From: Ectobius pallidus
Taxonomy: Eukaryota; Arthropoda; Insecta; Blattodea; Ectobiidae
Length of the DNA stretch: 64,000 bases
Assembly (NCBI GenBank): GCA_964059195.1
Contig: CAXKWD010000006.1
Coordinates: forward strand, 16,516,129 to 16,580,128
Direction: 5' to 3'
Below the pieces are notes generated by a model. The model was given only the letters and a program-made list of their open reading frames with translations, was not told the origin of the DNA and searched no databases. The position numbers were made by a program, and so were the translations under genes. Numbering within the stretch: the first letter of the stretch is position 1; each line of letters starts with the position of its first letter. This document shows positions 23,619-36,939 of this stretch, in pieces.

Positions 23619-24280
23619 CGAGGCGCGTCTATAAAGTAAGATTCCCTTGGACCGTTTACAGAAACAAAACACAATTCCATGAACATATTATATTCCAACA
23701 GATACAGCAAGTGTTCAGCTATTTTCCAATTCAACTCATCGGAACTGGAAAAAAATTATTAGGCTATATTGCGGAATCAGCTTTTGAATACCTGAGTCGT
23801 AGAAGTCTTCCCCCAAATATTTGAACCACCGTGTGAAAAACATCTCCGCCTCTCTGTCATTCTCTGTCATTCCCTGTCATTTCTTTAGGTGTAGGAAAAG
23901 ATGGAAATCACTGGGAAGGAAGTCCGGTCTGTAGGGTGGATGTTTAAACACCTCCTACCAAGTTTTCCTGCAGAAGTTCGGCTGGGAGGTGTTTAAACAT
24001 CCACCCTAAAGTCCGGACCTTGCTTCCTACACCTCACGAAATGACAAAGAATGACAGAGAATGACAGAGAGGCGATGGTGGTTGTCACACGGTGGTTCAA
24101 ATCCCAGGTACGATTCAGGTATTCAAAAGTTGGTGCCACGGTAAGACAAATGTTTCAATTCCTGTGGCGAATATGTTGAAAAATAGCTGAACACTGGCTG
24201 TATCTGTTGCAATAAATATTGCCTTGATTTTTTTTTTCTGTAAACGGCCTCAGGGAAACTTACTTTGTGGACGCGCCTCG
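23619..24280. mobile_element. Fold-back (long inverted repeat) mariner MITE
   Basis: The element is almost entirely two inverted arms of about 310-340 bases around a loop near 23962-23991. The outer ends pair (CGAGGCGCGTCTATAAAGTAAG with its complement, allowing three differences), and TA flanks both sides (23617-23618, 24281-24282). The inner arms pair through GGGTGGATGTTTAAACACC. There is no coding sequence. It could arise from head-to-head copies of one mariner end. Confidence 0.82.
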
Positions 24281-24282
24281 TA

Positions 24283-25353
24283 CCTAGATCTGTAAACTGT
24301 ACTCACAAGACTATCCTGTTTCCATAGCCTGACATTATTCATTGAGTTGTAAAGGTAACATGACAACATTTTATACAGTCCATACCTATCCCTTGTCTCA
24401 CAAAACATGATTGCAAATTCAGATTTCGTCCCGCTTTGAAGAATAGAACAGCGACTACGAGTTTGGAATGTTTTACTTTTATTCAAAGCTTACATCCAAA
24501 GAGCTAAAAGAGAAGAATAGGAATAAAGGAGAACTAGAGAGAAGTAAGAAGATGGATCCAGATATCTAAAGGGCTTCCTTCTCTCTTACACATTTTCTTT
24601 GGACGGATTTCGAGTGTTAAAAACTAGATTAAAGACTTTCTACACAGCGAGTCAGAACTGGCGTTGCTAATGTTCCATGAACCAAAAAAGATCTCCGAAT
24701 AATGAAAAGACTTCTTATAATGACATTAAAATTACATTAGGCCTACTGGTACACAAATTTAGGTTCACCTGCGCAACGCAAACACTGAGATAACTAAAGA
24801 GATGGAAAAGATGCGTTAAATTAAAGACTGGGGAAAGAAATCCCCATAAAGGCGATAGAGCCTACTGACTTAATCCAACATATCAATCTGCTGCTCTTAC
24901 AATAAGGACTATTTAGTGTACTGCTCGATGCAGTCAATATCCGTATTCTAACGGTGGTGCTGTAAGTACAGTATAGCGGTGCAGTCCGCTGAAATGTCAT
25001 GATCAGGGCCAGGATTCTGATGACCTAAAATTGTTTGGAAAACGACCTACAAAATGACCCTAAATTTTAACGAAAATGACTTAATAATAATAAAAAAAGA
25101 CCTTACACTGATATTTTATTTATTAAAAAAAATATTGTACACGCAAAGTTATAGACTAAATTGTACATAATTGTAAAAACTGTAAATAACTGTAATGTTG
25201 TGAATGTTCTTTTCTCACGGAAATTTATACTGGCACTGAGGCACTGGCGAGTCAACCTTCGGCATTTTCTTCCATGGTCAGCCGGATTATATTATTCTTT
25301 ATTGAGGGTATACAGTAGTTTGCACTCTAAAATCCAAGTAGGTGGCAGACTCT
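24283..25353. other. Gene-free interval
   Basis: AT-rich with short frames only. Runs of TGACCTAA-like words near 25015-25110 resemble words in the neighbouring 508-bp repeat (CCTAATAAAAATG, TGACACAAAATGAC), so the repeat family may once have extended here. Confidence 0.45.
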
Positions 25354-26369
25354 GGTGCCAAGTCAATCTAATAACAATAGTAATATAATACAAAATTTTG
25401 GCATTTATTTGATTCTCATTTCCGACTGAGACAAGACAACACTTCAACACAGAGTTTTTCCTTCTTGCATTAAACAAAGAACACTTAAAAGATAGCATCA
25501 CTAGCGACGAAACAAGTTATGCATGACACATTTTGGAATGAGATTCAAGTGGTGTGTGCAGAAATCTCATTTGACACTTTGGTATGATGCATGAAAATGA
25601 CTAAATAAGGAAGCAAATGACACAAAATGACACAATAATGACGTAAAATTGAAATAAATGCCCTAAAAATATAACATTGCATAAAATGTCAAAAAATTAC
25701 CTAATAAAAATGTATTTCTATAATCTAGAGGCCATAATTAGGATTTATCTGCAAGATGGCAATGTCTATGCAGCATCAATAAAAAGATGAAATGTCATTA
25801 GAATCCGGCAACCTATATTTCGGTATGTGTTAGTAACTTAAACCTTCAATTTAGGTCTGCTGGTGCCAAGTCAATCTAATAACAATAGTAATATAATACA
25901 AAATTTTGGCATTTATTTGATTCTCATTTCCGACTGAGACAAGACAACACTTCAACACAGAGTTTTTCCTTCTTGCATTAAACAAAGAACACTTAAAAGA
26001 TAGCATCACTAGCGACGAAACAAGTTATGCATGACACATTTTGGAATGAGATTCAAGCGGTGTGTGCAGAAATCTCATTTGACACTTTGGTATGATGCAT
26101 GAAAATGACTAAATAAGGAAGCAAATGACACAAAATGACACAATAATGACGTAAAATTGAAATAAATGCCCTAAAAATATAAAATTGCATAAAATGTCAA
26201 AAAATGACCTAATAAAAATGTATTTCTATAATCTAGAGGCCATAATTAGGATTTATCTGCAAGATGGCAATGTCTATGCAGCATCAATAAAAAGATGAAA
26301 TGTCATTAGAATCCGGCAACCTATATTTCGGTATGTGTTAGTAACTTAAACCTTCAATTTAGGTCTGCT
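25354..26369. repeat. Tandem duplication, two 508-bp units
   Basis: Units 25354-25861 and 25862-26369 both begin GGTGCCAAGTCAATC and end AATTTAGGTCTGCT. I saw only about three single-base differences. Each unit holds a 60-bp scrap (25530-25590, 26038-26098) matching the 3' part of the mariner transposase at 20740-20800. Runs of ATGACACAAAATGACACAATAATGAC surround it. Confidence 0.9.
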
Positions 26370-29300
26370 GGTGAGAAATGTTGTCAAGGACGCGTGATCC
26401 AACGGTCAGTTGGTTGCAGCCTTTGAAGAATGAATAACGGCAAGTATTGTGTTTTCCTCGTTTGTGTAACAAGAGTCGCGCTACAAATCATAAGCTGTTG
26501 TGCAGAATAAGAGTAAGCAAAACAATTACCTACATTATATTTTACAAGTGCCTTTCATTAGTTAATAACTAGATATCGTAAAACTAGTTTTACATTTTGT
26601 GAGTCCTTGTAGCAACATATTTTCTTACATGGCGTCCAGTTGCCGAAGTTGGACCACTGCGTGTTTCCCAATTTGGACCATTATAACTTCAATTCTTGAT
26701 CTCAGCGAATTGGCAGATTTGATCTATTTTAATGTGCCAATTTGTTTTTACATTTTTTAATGCACTTTGTTTCCTAGTTATTCTTTCTTTCTTATTTGAA
26801 GCACTTTATCAGTATAAAACAGTTTGCTTCTAATTTACAAATTTTAACTAATGGTTTTTTATAATAGGCCCTAACTAACTTACTTTAAATGTCATTTGTG
26901 CCTAATAAATTTGTTAAAATACAGGTTCTTTAAAATATTACAATTATTATTTTTTTACTGACAGTTTTACCATAGGTCCAACTTAAGCAACCGGTTTCCT
27001 AATTCGGACCATTTACAGACTTCTACATTTTAAATTGTAGGCCTTGGAGATATGTATCTATTCAAAATATAATACTGCCAGGTGAAAGTGTATGAAATGT
27101 AGATTATTGTAGATTATATTTTGTATCAATTAAATACGTAATAAAGGCGTGGGGTAACAAAATGTAAAATCGGTCCAACATAGGCAACCTTCGACTAAAT
27201 CGCACATTAAATCATTAGCATTGTTACACTCTTGTGATAACTGAGGTAAGTGAGGAATCATTTGGGATTATAATTAAAAGTAATAATCAAATTGTTACTA
27301 TTAAAAAATGTTTCATTAGGTGTAATAATTATTGAAACGAATGTTTCTCTTAGCTGCAATACAGGTGTTATATTACGTAAGGTATTACATTCCTTATGTG
27401 CAACACAAGTCTAAACAAAAATAACTTCTAGGGTCTAATGAAAATGATAATGTGTCTCAACTATCTGAACTGTAGACTGTACATTAATTATCATAGAACA
27501 CACCACCACCAGCAAAATTGTATTTTCAAGTAGTAACAAAACTCAGAAATGTACAACTGCTTTGCAACTGCAATGCAAACTTCAATCTGCATCACACGAA
27601 TTTAATAATTATTGTGAATTAAATAGTTAGACATGGTCAATATTTACACTTTATAACTGAATGTATTCGAATCTGACAGTCCTCGTCGAATGACGTCATT
27701 CCATATAATTCCATTATCCGTATCATGGTTGTAGAAGAGTTTTAGACTGGTACCTTAATGTTTAATAATACGTTTAAGCTACCAGTTCTAGCAGACTATC
27801 TGTACAAAATCATATCTTAGTGTATAATTATAGGCCTATATGTTATTTAAAGAAGACTTTATAAAGCGTAGGAACAATTTGTTGCGTAGAAAGTAAATAT
27901 AAAGTAGTGTGAGGTGTTGCCGCATGTCAACAGAAAACTTTACAATACATGTAACCGGTAGTTAAGAAGAAAAATACTGAATAAAACTGCAGTTCTTTAA
28001 ACATTTGAGCTAAACCATATTAGCTACAACGTTACCATCTTCTTCTTTCAAGCTCCCAAAATAAATAAAGAGAAGAAAATTTAGTCTGACGAATTCATCT
28101 GAAGACACAACACAGGACTAGCACTGGCGGCAGTGGGGTATTACTATATCCTCAATAAACCTTTCAACCTCGTGTAAGTCCGATTGAAATGTGCATTTCA
28201 CTGAATATTGGTCGTCATGTTGTTTTAATAATACTTGCCATTAAAGAGTTCTTCATACTACTTTATTATCCTTCTTGAATGTACCAACTGTCCTGCTTGC
28301 ATTTTAATTTATTGAATAATCCAGTGCCACAGTTGGCCTTATCTCCACGAAGTTAAACTTATATAATTAATTAAATAAATGTCTACGCTAAGCACGTTCA
28401 CACAGTAGGCTATTTATTGGATCATTTATTGTCCAGCATGACGGCAATTTTTTAAAAAACTAGACTACCAAAAATACGAATGGATTTATTACCTACTAAT
28501 TTTATAATTTTTATGAACCTTGTGCCACTTTGCCTTGTAAATAACGAGGAACAAAATTATGTTAAAATTCATATTTGAAATATCGTTGAAATCGTTTCTT
28601 AGAGTTGATGAAGTATGAAATTCAGTATTAATGAATGAAATGCGTCGAGGTTTGTGACGTAAGTTTGTTGTAATAATTCCTGTATATTCCCATGGTGGAT
28701 TTTACACTAGAGAAATTAGGCTATATGTAACTGGTCTGTTTATTTTACCTGAACTTGTATTTTAATTGCTTCATGCCAGCTTTTCGTCCGTGAATATCCA
28801 TTAACAAATTGTCTGTAGCAGTGGGACAATTTGCCTCAGCCTCGACGGGAAGAGATTTTCTAATTAAAACTGTGCATTTTCTGTTGAAGGTCAAAAATAA
28901 TGACCCGCTGTTTTCAACAGGTTTCCTGATTTTACCATTCTGTGTTTAATTACTTCAGTTTTCAAGTATGGAGTTGAAAATCATAATTTTAATCTCACTG
29001 AGTCGAGACAATTAAAATTCATCATTAAAGTAACCAGTAGACACAACGCTAACAAGCATTTGGGATTGAGTGGACAAGTGCATTCTCATGTTAATGTTCT
29101 TATGTCTCATTATAATATATACCGTGTAACACAACATGTTATCATGAAAGTTTGAAATTGAGGATTCATTTAAATACCTGGGAATTCTGTAAAACGCTGT
29201 ACTTTTAAAATGTGTTTTGCACTTTCCCTCGCCACTGTATATACTACCTATCCATTATTTTGACTTTTTGGGGGGTTAGAAATAAAAAAATAGCGCTTTC

Positions 29301-30257
29301 TGGAATTTTCCCGTTGGTCACTTTGCTCAACTTCAAATTTCTAATTGATCTGGAAACATTATAAAAGTGAGCGACTACCCAGTCAGTTTTGCCCATTAAT
29401 AAGGCAGCTAGAAGCATTACATTTGAAGACAGATGGATAATTATGTCAAATAGGCCTGTAAAGTTTTATGAGGCTAACTGTCCTCTAAGTATGTAAAGAA
29501 ATTACATAATTTATGTAAATTACGGAAATTTACTTAACATAGAAAAATCTACCTCTATCTAACATATAACCAATGGAGATACGAAAAACAGTCTAAGGAT
29601 CTATCTTGTGGAATTATCAAAATCATTTATTGCTGGTGAAATCTTTATTTTCATAAGACCTACTATTTACCCACTATAAACCTGAAACAAAATGGTCCCG
29701 TACTTCGAAATTAGTGTCAGCCATTTCTATTTTTCTGATTAATTTAATTTGAATTTTTTAGATATTTTTTCCGCCAGTTATAGGCTGAGAGATACAAGCC
29801 TGCAATATTTCAAGTATCCGTCTCATCTGGAAGTGGTTAAACTAATGTGAGATAGTGTTGCTTTATACTAGGCCCATAGCTGATGACCCAATAACAATTT
29901 GCTTATATGAGTGTAATCTGAAGTTGTAGTGGAGATTAATAAATTAACAATGAACACTGCTCTGCGCATGTATCTGTAGGATGCGGAAAATGAATAACTC
30001 GAATTATTGTTTACAGAATATAAATCTATAGCTTTAATTAAAATACTGAATCCAACAGAGCGTTTGATTAATGGAATTAAATTATTGAATGGAGATGAAA
30101 AGTAAATAGGGGAGAGTTCGTTACGTCCAAACACAGGTACCAACAGTTATGACTGTCCATTCTATTAAAAGGCTGATTGAATATTCTGTAAGACAAAAGT
30201 GTTACCGCTTTCTGAGGGACGCCATGACTAATTATTGTGTCAAAGTTGCCAAAAGGA
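26370..30257. other. Long gene-free interval
   Basis: 3.9 kb of AT-rich DNA, with no open frame above about 90 codons that looks coding and no element ends. Noted inside: a perfect 16-bp palindrome GTAAAACTAGTTTTAC (26578-26593) and three copies of a GGTTGCC..A.GTTGGACC motif in both orientations (about 26640, 26973, 27174). Confidence 0.55.
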
Positions 30258-30735
30258 CCTTTATATTTGTTTTTTGCACGACTTAACTAATTAGTGGTAC
30301 TTACAAATATTGTTGCCGTGGATCGTAAGTTGACATTCCAGCACGCAATCTTGTTGCTATGGAAACAAAACAAATTTCCGTGAAGTAAGAGTTTCCGTGC
30401 GGTAAGAATTTACTTACGGCACTCATCATAATACAAGCCTTTATGGACAAGGCCCCCCAGGACAAATATTCGGTTCCCATAACAACAAACACATGCGAAT
30501 CACTTTCTGAAATATAACATCCATCTTCAATAGTGCATAAACATAACATTTTCAGCCAATATCTCAATTAATATAAATAAATTGATATAAATAATCATCG
30601 TGCAAAAAATAGCATGCAATACTCGTGCCGTAAGCGCATAACGGATCTCGCAAATTGAAACTCTTTCCTCGATCCGTATGCACCGCTTACGGCACTTGTA
30701 TCGCAATATACTATTCTGCGATGCTTGTTACAGAT
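30258..30735 (-). repeat. Dispersed repeat copy B (inverted relative to copy A)
   Basis: On the minus strand it matches 22388-22810 over most of its length, with some extra sequence near its 5' part. An 88-codon frame (30301-30567, minus) is open here but broken in copy A. The differences between copies fall in all codon positions, so I do not call it a gene. No TIRs flank it. Confidence 0.72.
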
Positions 30736-32207
30736 TATTACAATCTCATGTGTCGTTAATCCACAGTACTCTCTACAGTACTTGAAGGTAATAATAAAAT
30801 CTTCCCATGAGTAACGAATGTACGGGTAGAAAAATGTAGAATGTAGGAAAATGTTCAGGCTTGAAATGTGTTCTTTCCCTCCAAAACGAGTAAGTAGTGA
30901 ACAATTATTTCAATAGATTAGAAATTATAGATGCACGAGTAATTGCTATTTTTATTCAAGTTTAATCGCTTTTAAACAAAAAAATGAATAATCCACTTCT
31001 GTGTGTCATTTATTACCTCCAATACTTCCTCCGTTAGACCTGAAGCAGCTGCTCAGTGTATTTCATTCGCCTGGATATCAGTGTTATACTGAACTATGGA
31101 CGTGTTCCCACAGCAATAAGCACTTCAGACACTATACCAACGTTACATCATCTTGTGTGTACTTCTCAAGGACTTTCTTAAAGTAATAACCATAGCCTAC
31201 ATCATTTCTGTAGTCATTTCACACTTTTCAAAGCCAATATGTACGACTAAAGTGTCAATCGAAATATTTCTTTTTACTGCGGTTTTGGGAGTTTGCATGC
31301 CGATGAGCTTAACAACTATTTTGGCTAAAATATTCATTTCAAATGCTTTATTTTAAAGTAGAACAGAATGTACACTTCGATATCTCGATCCAAAGCTCAC
31401 TAGGGGATATTCAACGAGCAACTCTTAACAACTAAACAAATGGTAATAGTAGGGATTGTAGCGCACTTTGTAAGAATATCTCCTTCAACAAATAAACCCG
31501 AAAAGTAGAATCAATCAAACTTTAATTTTAATTTAATACATATTATGAATGTGAAATCTGAAAACATGAATTTCGAACGGGCTAAAGTTTAAAAAGTGTT
31601 TTAAAATATCACTAAATCGAGCTGTTAACTTTTCTATGGTCAATTAATTTATGTGAATCCTCGTCTAAAAGTACGTTAAACTTTAATGTTAATACCCTAT
31701 AATGCATTTTAAACACTCCCTGGGCTGGGGATAGTTTACAGCTTGTTGGTGATTTCACTGTACTCCTGTCTTAACCTGTACGGCGCACTAAAGCTATAAC
31801 CTACTTGTTCATTGAATTTTATTATTACTTTCCAGTGTAATCTGTACATATATTAAAGAGATGTATAAGGGTACTTGATCACATAGCTGAATTCCTGTCT
31901 TCCTGGTCTCTTGCCTAACAGGGGCGAGGGCAGAAGTATGAAAGTTATGCATGGGTTTACCGGTCTACACAAACAATAAGGTTCCCAAGCTTGGTGCTCA
32001 GGCTTCTAAAACGCTATAAATGTCAATTCTGCATAATTTCGCTGTTAAAGATTGCGTCATGCCCTAGTGATTAGACCACTTGCTTCCCACTCGTGGGGCT
32101 GTGGATCGAATCCCTGTTAACTCATGCAAAATTTATTTGGTGATGACGCAGTCTCCTCTGTCATGTTTATTTCTATTTGATTCATCTCTACAGATTCTTA
32201 AATATAT
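30736..32207. other. Gene-free interval
   Basis: Short chance frames only, apart from a tRNA-like stretch at 32055-32120 listed separately. Confidence 0.5.
32055..32120 (+). repeat. tRNA-like sequence, probably an old SINE head
   Basis: The stretch contains TAGTGATTAGACCA (box-A-like), a TTCCCAC anticodon-loop-like segment and GTGGATCGAATCCC (box B/T-arm-like) in the right order and spacing. The acceptor stem does not pair well, so it is not a working tRNA gene by eye. Confidence 0.35.
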
Positions 32208-32220
32208 AGCTACAGTAAGT

Positions 32221-32589
32221 ATCTGTATCTGTATCTGGTACCCTATGATCCCCAGGTGGGGCGAAGGGGCCTCCAATGATATGCTTATTTTCCGAGAGAG
32301 GGTAGAGGGACAGGTGGTAAGCCCATCGCCTCGCAACCCCCTCTGGAAACTAAGTATTTCTTGGAAGTGAAAGGGCCGAGAAATTTTGTCCAGAGGCTCT
32401 AATTTAGTCTTGGAGTTCTTTTACGTGCCGTAAATCTACGACACGGGACCCCCAGCTTAAAGTCCCTCCCGGAGGACTCCATGCCCAGGGTTTTTACGTC
32501 CTGAAAAATCCATCGACCGCGGCCGGGTTTGATCCCGCGCCCTGCGGATCTAGAGGCGGGCACGCTACCTCTAGACCACCGCGGCCGAC
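32221..32589 (-). mobile_element. tRNA-derived SINE, family 2, complete
   Basis: Flanked by a perfect 13-bp direct repeat AGCTACAGTAAGT (32208-32220 and 32590-32602). On the minus strand it starts with a tRNA-like head (GCGGTGGTCTAGAGGTAGCG, then GGGATCAAACCC as box B). A 290-bp body shared with 21845-22136 follows, and it ends in GATACAGATACAGAT. The repeated 6-base tail rather than poly(A) points to a LINE partner that recognises such a tail. The open frame at 32399-32782 on the minus strand is a shadow of this SINE. Confidence 0.88.
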
Positions 32590-32602
32590 AGCTACAGTAA
32601 GT

Positions 32603-33040
32603 GAACCGTGATAATTCGTTTTTCATGTCAATTTTGAATACATATGTGAACACAGTAAACAATTCACTCTTGTCATGAAAACTGAATACCGACATATCCA
32701 TATACACACTTTCGATTTTATATGTTAGATTCCCAAATGGAACTTTAAAAATTATTACCTGAAGAATATTATTATTACCCATAAGTATTATTAATGTAAA
32801 ATCACAGGTAGTAAAACATCATTTCAAAAATATTACTTCAGTTTACTGTACAAGCGAAAAGAAAACTTAGATACGTTAACTTCGCATTTTCTTTATAAAT
32901 TATGTTTATGCTGAACATAACAATAATGTTTAAATTTCAGCACGTGGCTAGGATAGAATATATTCATAAAATTTTATGTATTCCTCAGGGATATATTGTA
33001 CGAGTTTTCTAACATCTTCTATGTTACACAGTTTTATCCT
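32603..33040. other. Gene-free interval
   Basis: AT-rich, nothing recognised. Confidence 0.5.
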
Positions 33041-34412
33041 AAACTAGCTTAAAAGGCCCGGCGTCGCCCGGGTTTTTATTTTGTAATTTGAAATTAACTT
33101 ATGAAGGACTTTCGATTTTCAAACTCTAGGGACTTGTATAGGCCTAATATGTAGGCCTACATAGAATTTGAAACGACGAAGAACGACTTATCACACTCAA
33201 ACTATTCCCCCAGAAAACGCTAGTTATAGCCTTTTATAGCTCACAGAGGATGTCGAATGTTGCATTCTGTTGCTTCTACACACCATGCCTGGGAGGGTTG
33301 AAATAAGAAGAAACATAAATTCCGATTACATAAGATTGTATAGTCTTCATGGAAATTTTTATTTCTGACTCTCATGTTACCATTCAACCGTTTCGGAGCT
33401 GAAATTAAAAATAAAAAAAAATCAATATCACTTTCATACTTTCCTCCCCCAAAACCAGGGACATAATATACTGCGAGCATAGGACTAAATATTTTCCACC
33501 CTATTTTGTCTTCTTGTAAATGTTTAGGGCCTATGATAAACAGCTATGAATGACATAATCAGTGGATAGGATTTCTTACCGACTAGTGATATAGCATACT
33601 CACTGGCACACACTTAAGCTGTCCCTGCAATACGACCGCTTATTCTACATCAAAATTTGAAGTGAGAAAATGATATTTTCCATGTCGAGGGTACAGAAAG
33701 TTATAGGACTGCTTCACATTGTGATTTATTTTCTTGGATTTCATTCTTCAATAATTATTTTCACAGCTGTATTAATTACATCGATAGCATCAGAATTTAT
33801 TAAAGCCCAGTATTATGTAGTTCCCAAAGCCCTATGTGAACACTGTAAACAATAAATTGTCGTCATGATAACTGAATTGCATTTCACTTTTTATTATAAT
33901 ATGTCCCTAAATTAATTAAATTTTCAAGAAAAGGAGTGATTTGTTTGAATTTTAGTGTTCACCGCGTTACTTCCCGGGCTTAACTGGGTATGTGTGCAAA
34001 ATTTCGTGCAAATTGGTCAAGATGTGTATATTTGTATAGGGAACATACATACCCACATACCTACATACACACTTTTGATTTGGCTTGGTTGCAAGACTCA
34101 TACTTTGTTTGTTTGTTTGTTTTGTTATGAAAACATGTGAAGGCAGAACTCTCAAACTGCGAATATGTCACACTTCTTTTGTCACACTTAAATTTTTTTA
34201 ATCTTTTTTATGTAAACAATTGACAGCAGATTTCTCTAACTGCGCCTCATTTCACATTTCTTATTTTTTCCGTAGATTTTTCAAAAATTTTCGTTCATAC
34301 AAACCTTGTCCTTACAATTACGAACACAACAAAAAGAATCAGCCAAATCGGTTGAGCCGTTCTCAAGTGATGCTCCGTCATACATTTTGGAAATTCATTT
34401 TTATTAATATAG
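33041..34412 (+). repeat. Old interspersed repeat, class uncertain
   Basis: It opens with AACTAGCTTAAAAGGCCCGG followed by CGTCGCCCGGGT, and near 34340-34410 reads AAATCGGTTGAGCCGTTCTC and then TTTTTATTAATATAGAT. These opening and closing phrases recur in many arthropod repeats, some of them Helitron-like. The middle repeats a similar phrase (GCAAATTGGTCAAGATG at 34008). I cannot prove that it is one element or assign its class. Confidence 0.35.
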
Positions 34413-36939
34413 ATTTATCATCCTGAATATAGTGCTTGAGTGGGAAATGTGTGTAGGACTCTTTCTGAATAAAACAGATGAAAGATGTGTTCGACAATTC
34501 CAGCAATCCGGTTGTTGTTACAATATTCCCTTTCCTTTTGTTTTTGTCTCTAAGAGCACATTTATCATAATCCAGAAAAAAAGAAAGAAAGAAGGCCCAA
34601 CACGGATCCCCGAGGCACCGACCATACCATATTCATATTGAAACTCATGTTTAAGAATAATGATGAAGGAAACTTCTACTTACACAGAATTTTATTTCTA
34701 ATGCGCCGTCGTTAAAGTCACAGAACGTAGCTCACTAAAACTCCACGACAAAACTATCTGACTTTTACGACTGTTTTGATAAAGAGTGTAATATATTATA
34801 CAGACATTTTACCTATAAACGAATAGCTTAAAACAGTTATTTGCGCAATTTTATTAGTGAATTACCCCGAAATGAAACGATGCTACAGAGCTGTGTGTAT
34901 ATTAATCCAGTCACACACCAGTTCCCTAGTAATTGATAGGCCTGGTTCTCATTTATGAAATAAAAAGATACGCTTGTAGAATACAAAGTGATTAATTACT
35001 AAAAGCAAATTGCATATTTGCGCGAGTGTTTTGATAAATATTAATGAAGTTGTATCTCACATAGCTACAGTAGCAACTAATTCAAATTACTGCATGGGGT
35101 GACTACAAAAAAGTATATCCTCTTGCCAAGAACTGCGGGATAATTATTACAGGACAATTCTATTTGGCAATAAAATAATCTTAACGCACCCTGTACATGT
35201 TAATGAAGTCACATCTTGCTGTGTTCTATCTTCACGAATACACAAGGTCAAAGCTCAACTTATTCTATTCCTCTAACAGATAAATCTCTGATGAAAATAT
35301 GCACAGTACGTACATTTCTTAATGAACTGCACACAGACATGATTGTCACTGTATTCTCCATATGCTATTTTAAAAGCTATATTGATGCGATTATTTCCAA
35401 AACTCAACATGTCCACAATAATCAAAGACAAGAAAAATGGAAAAACTATTAACGACATTAATACTGGAAAACAAATTATTTAAAATAGGCCAATTCGAAG
35501 TAAGTGCTATAAGCTGATCTACAATAGAAATAATAATCCAGAGTTACACTGAAGATAATATGTTCTGTGCACATGAGTTTTGGAACATACTACAGGACAT
35601 GTTTAGTTTCGGAACTAACAGTAATGGACATACTGATTTCTTAGATGGATTATTTACTAAACCTCAGTTGAATAGAGCTACTATTTTTTATGTTTTTATT
35701 TGTAGGATTCTCAAATACACCATAATTAGGCTATATAGCCTAAGTAAAGTAAAGAGGCCATAACATGTATTTTAGACAATGTCATTTTTTAAATAAAGGA
35801 ATTAAATCTATTCCACTTTTTACTAAATAATATTAAAGTGAATCAGTATCAGTCATTGGTTCTTCTTTCTCACAATAATAACATTAATCAGTGGACGTTC
35901 CTGTCTTACATATTGAGGTATGAAAGGATCTTGACAAATTTCATTGTGAGACTTATAAAACGACGTCTGACATCTTGCATTGAAAGATCATTACATTTAA
36001 AGCCAAAGTGGGTGGTTGCCGTTTGGTTTCTTTGGTAAAAATTTTGAAGAATGTCTGAAATATACAGAAATAAAATTTCTTAATGTTAATAATCTTCTTA
36101 CCTGTAAATACTACCCTGAATTTAAAAAGTAGGGATTGTAGCTAATAATATAAAATTTGAATATTAAACGTATACATTATTATTCCCACCTTTCATTTTC
36201 TGTTGATTTTTTTTTCATGTGAGCACATATCGCTTTCGTTTTCTACTACGTCCTGATTCTGATGCACAGATTTTATTTTCACAGGCTCTAACACTTTTTT
36301 CCACGTCCATTTCTGTGTCCAGTACTGAACGAACTTACGATGATAATCACTGTCTATTGTGTATGTAACATTCCAACAATACAAGAATGAATTATTGACA
36401 AACTGCCATTAATAACTTTTCCATTTTACACATAATGAGAAACTAACGTAAACTATTTCCTTCAATATCCATTTGGCAGTAAAGAGTTTTGGAACAGAAT
36501 GTGCTGTGGACATACAAAGTTGTGGAACAAACCCCAGTTTTTAATGGCTTATAACTCTAGGATAAAATGAGATATGGAACAAAACAATGTACCATACAAG
36601 ACAAGATACTGCCAACATTGGAGAACTTGCATTATCTATTTTTTTTTTAATTTGTGGACATGTTGAGTTTTGGAACTAATCGACACTATTATGAATAGGT
36701 CATAAGATATTTTAATTTGTATATTATTAATAATAAAATATAGGATTAGAATTAGTCCCATGAAGGGAGGGTGGCGGGTTGGGAACGACCTTTAACTCTT
36801 TGACCATTCGGCCCATTGTGCCAACCTGCGGTAATGAAATGATGTACTTGCCCAACTGCTCCCCGTGAACAGAAAATTTTAGTGACGTTAATCGTGAAGT
36901 GTACAAGTGTTGTAAGGCCAAACGTTCAGTGCATTATAA
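34413..36939. other. Gene-free interval
   Basis: 2.5 kb without a supportable gene. A very short pair of mariner-like words (GGGGTGAC near 35097, GCACCCTGTA near 35186) might be a relict 110-bp MITE, but the match is too weak to call. Confidence 0.45.

Noticed and set aside
30301..30567. 88-codon open frame in repeat copy B
   Set aside because: Copy A has a stop and a frameshift in the same frame, and differences fall in all codon positions, so there is no sign of selection on protein.
32399..32782. 127-codon minus-strand open frame
   Set aside because: Most of it is the SINE at 32221-32589 read through; SINEs do not code for protein.
35091..35197. Tiny mariner MITE
   Set aside because: Only about 8-10 bases pair at the ends and no target duplication can be fixed.
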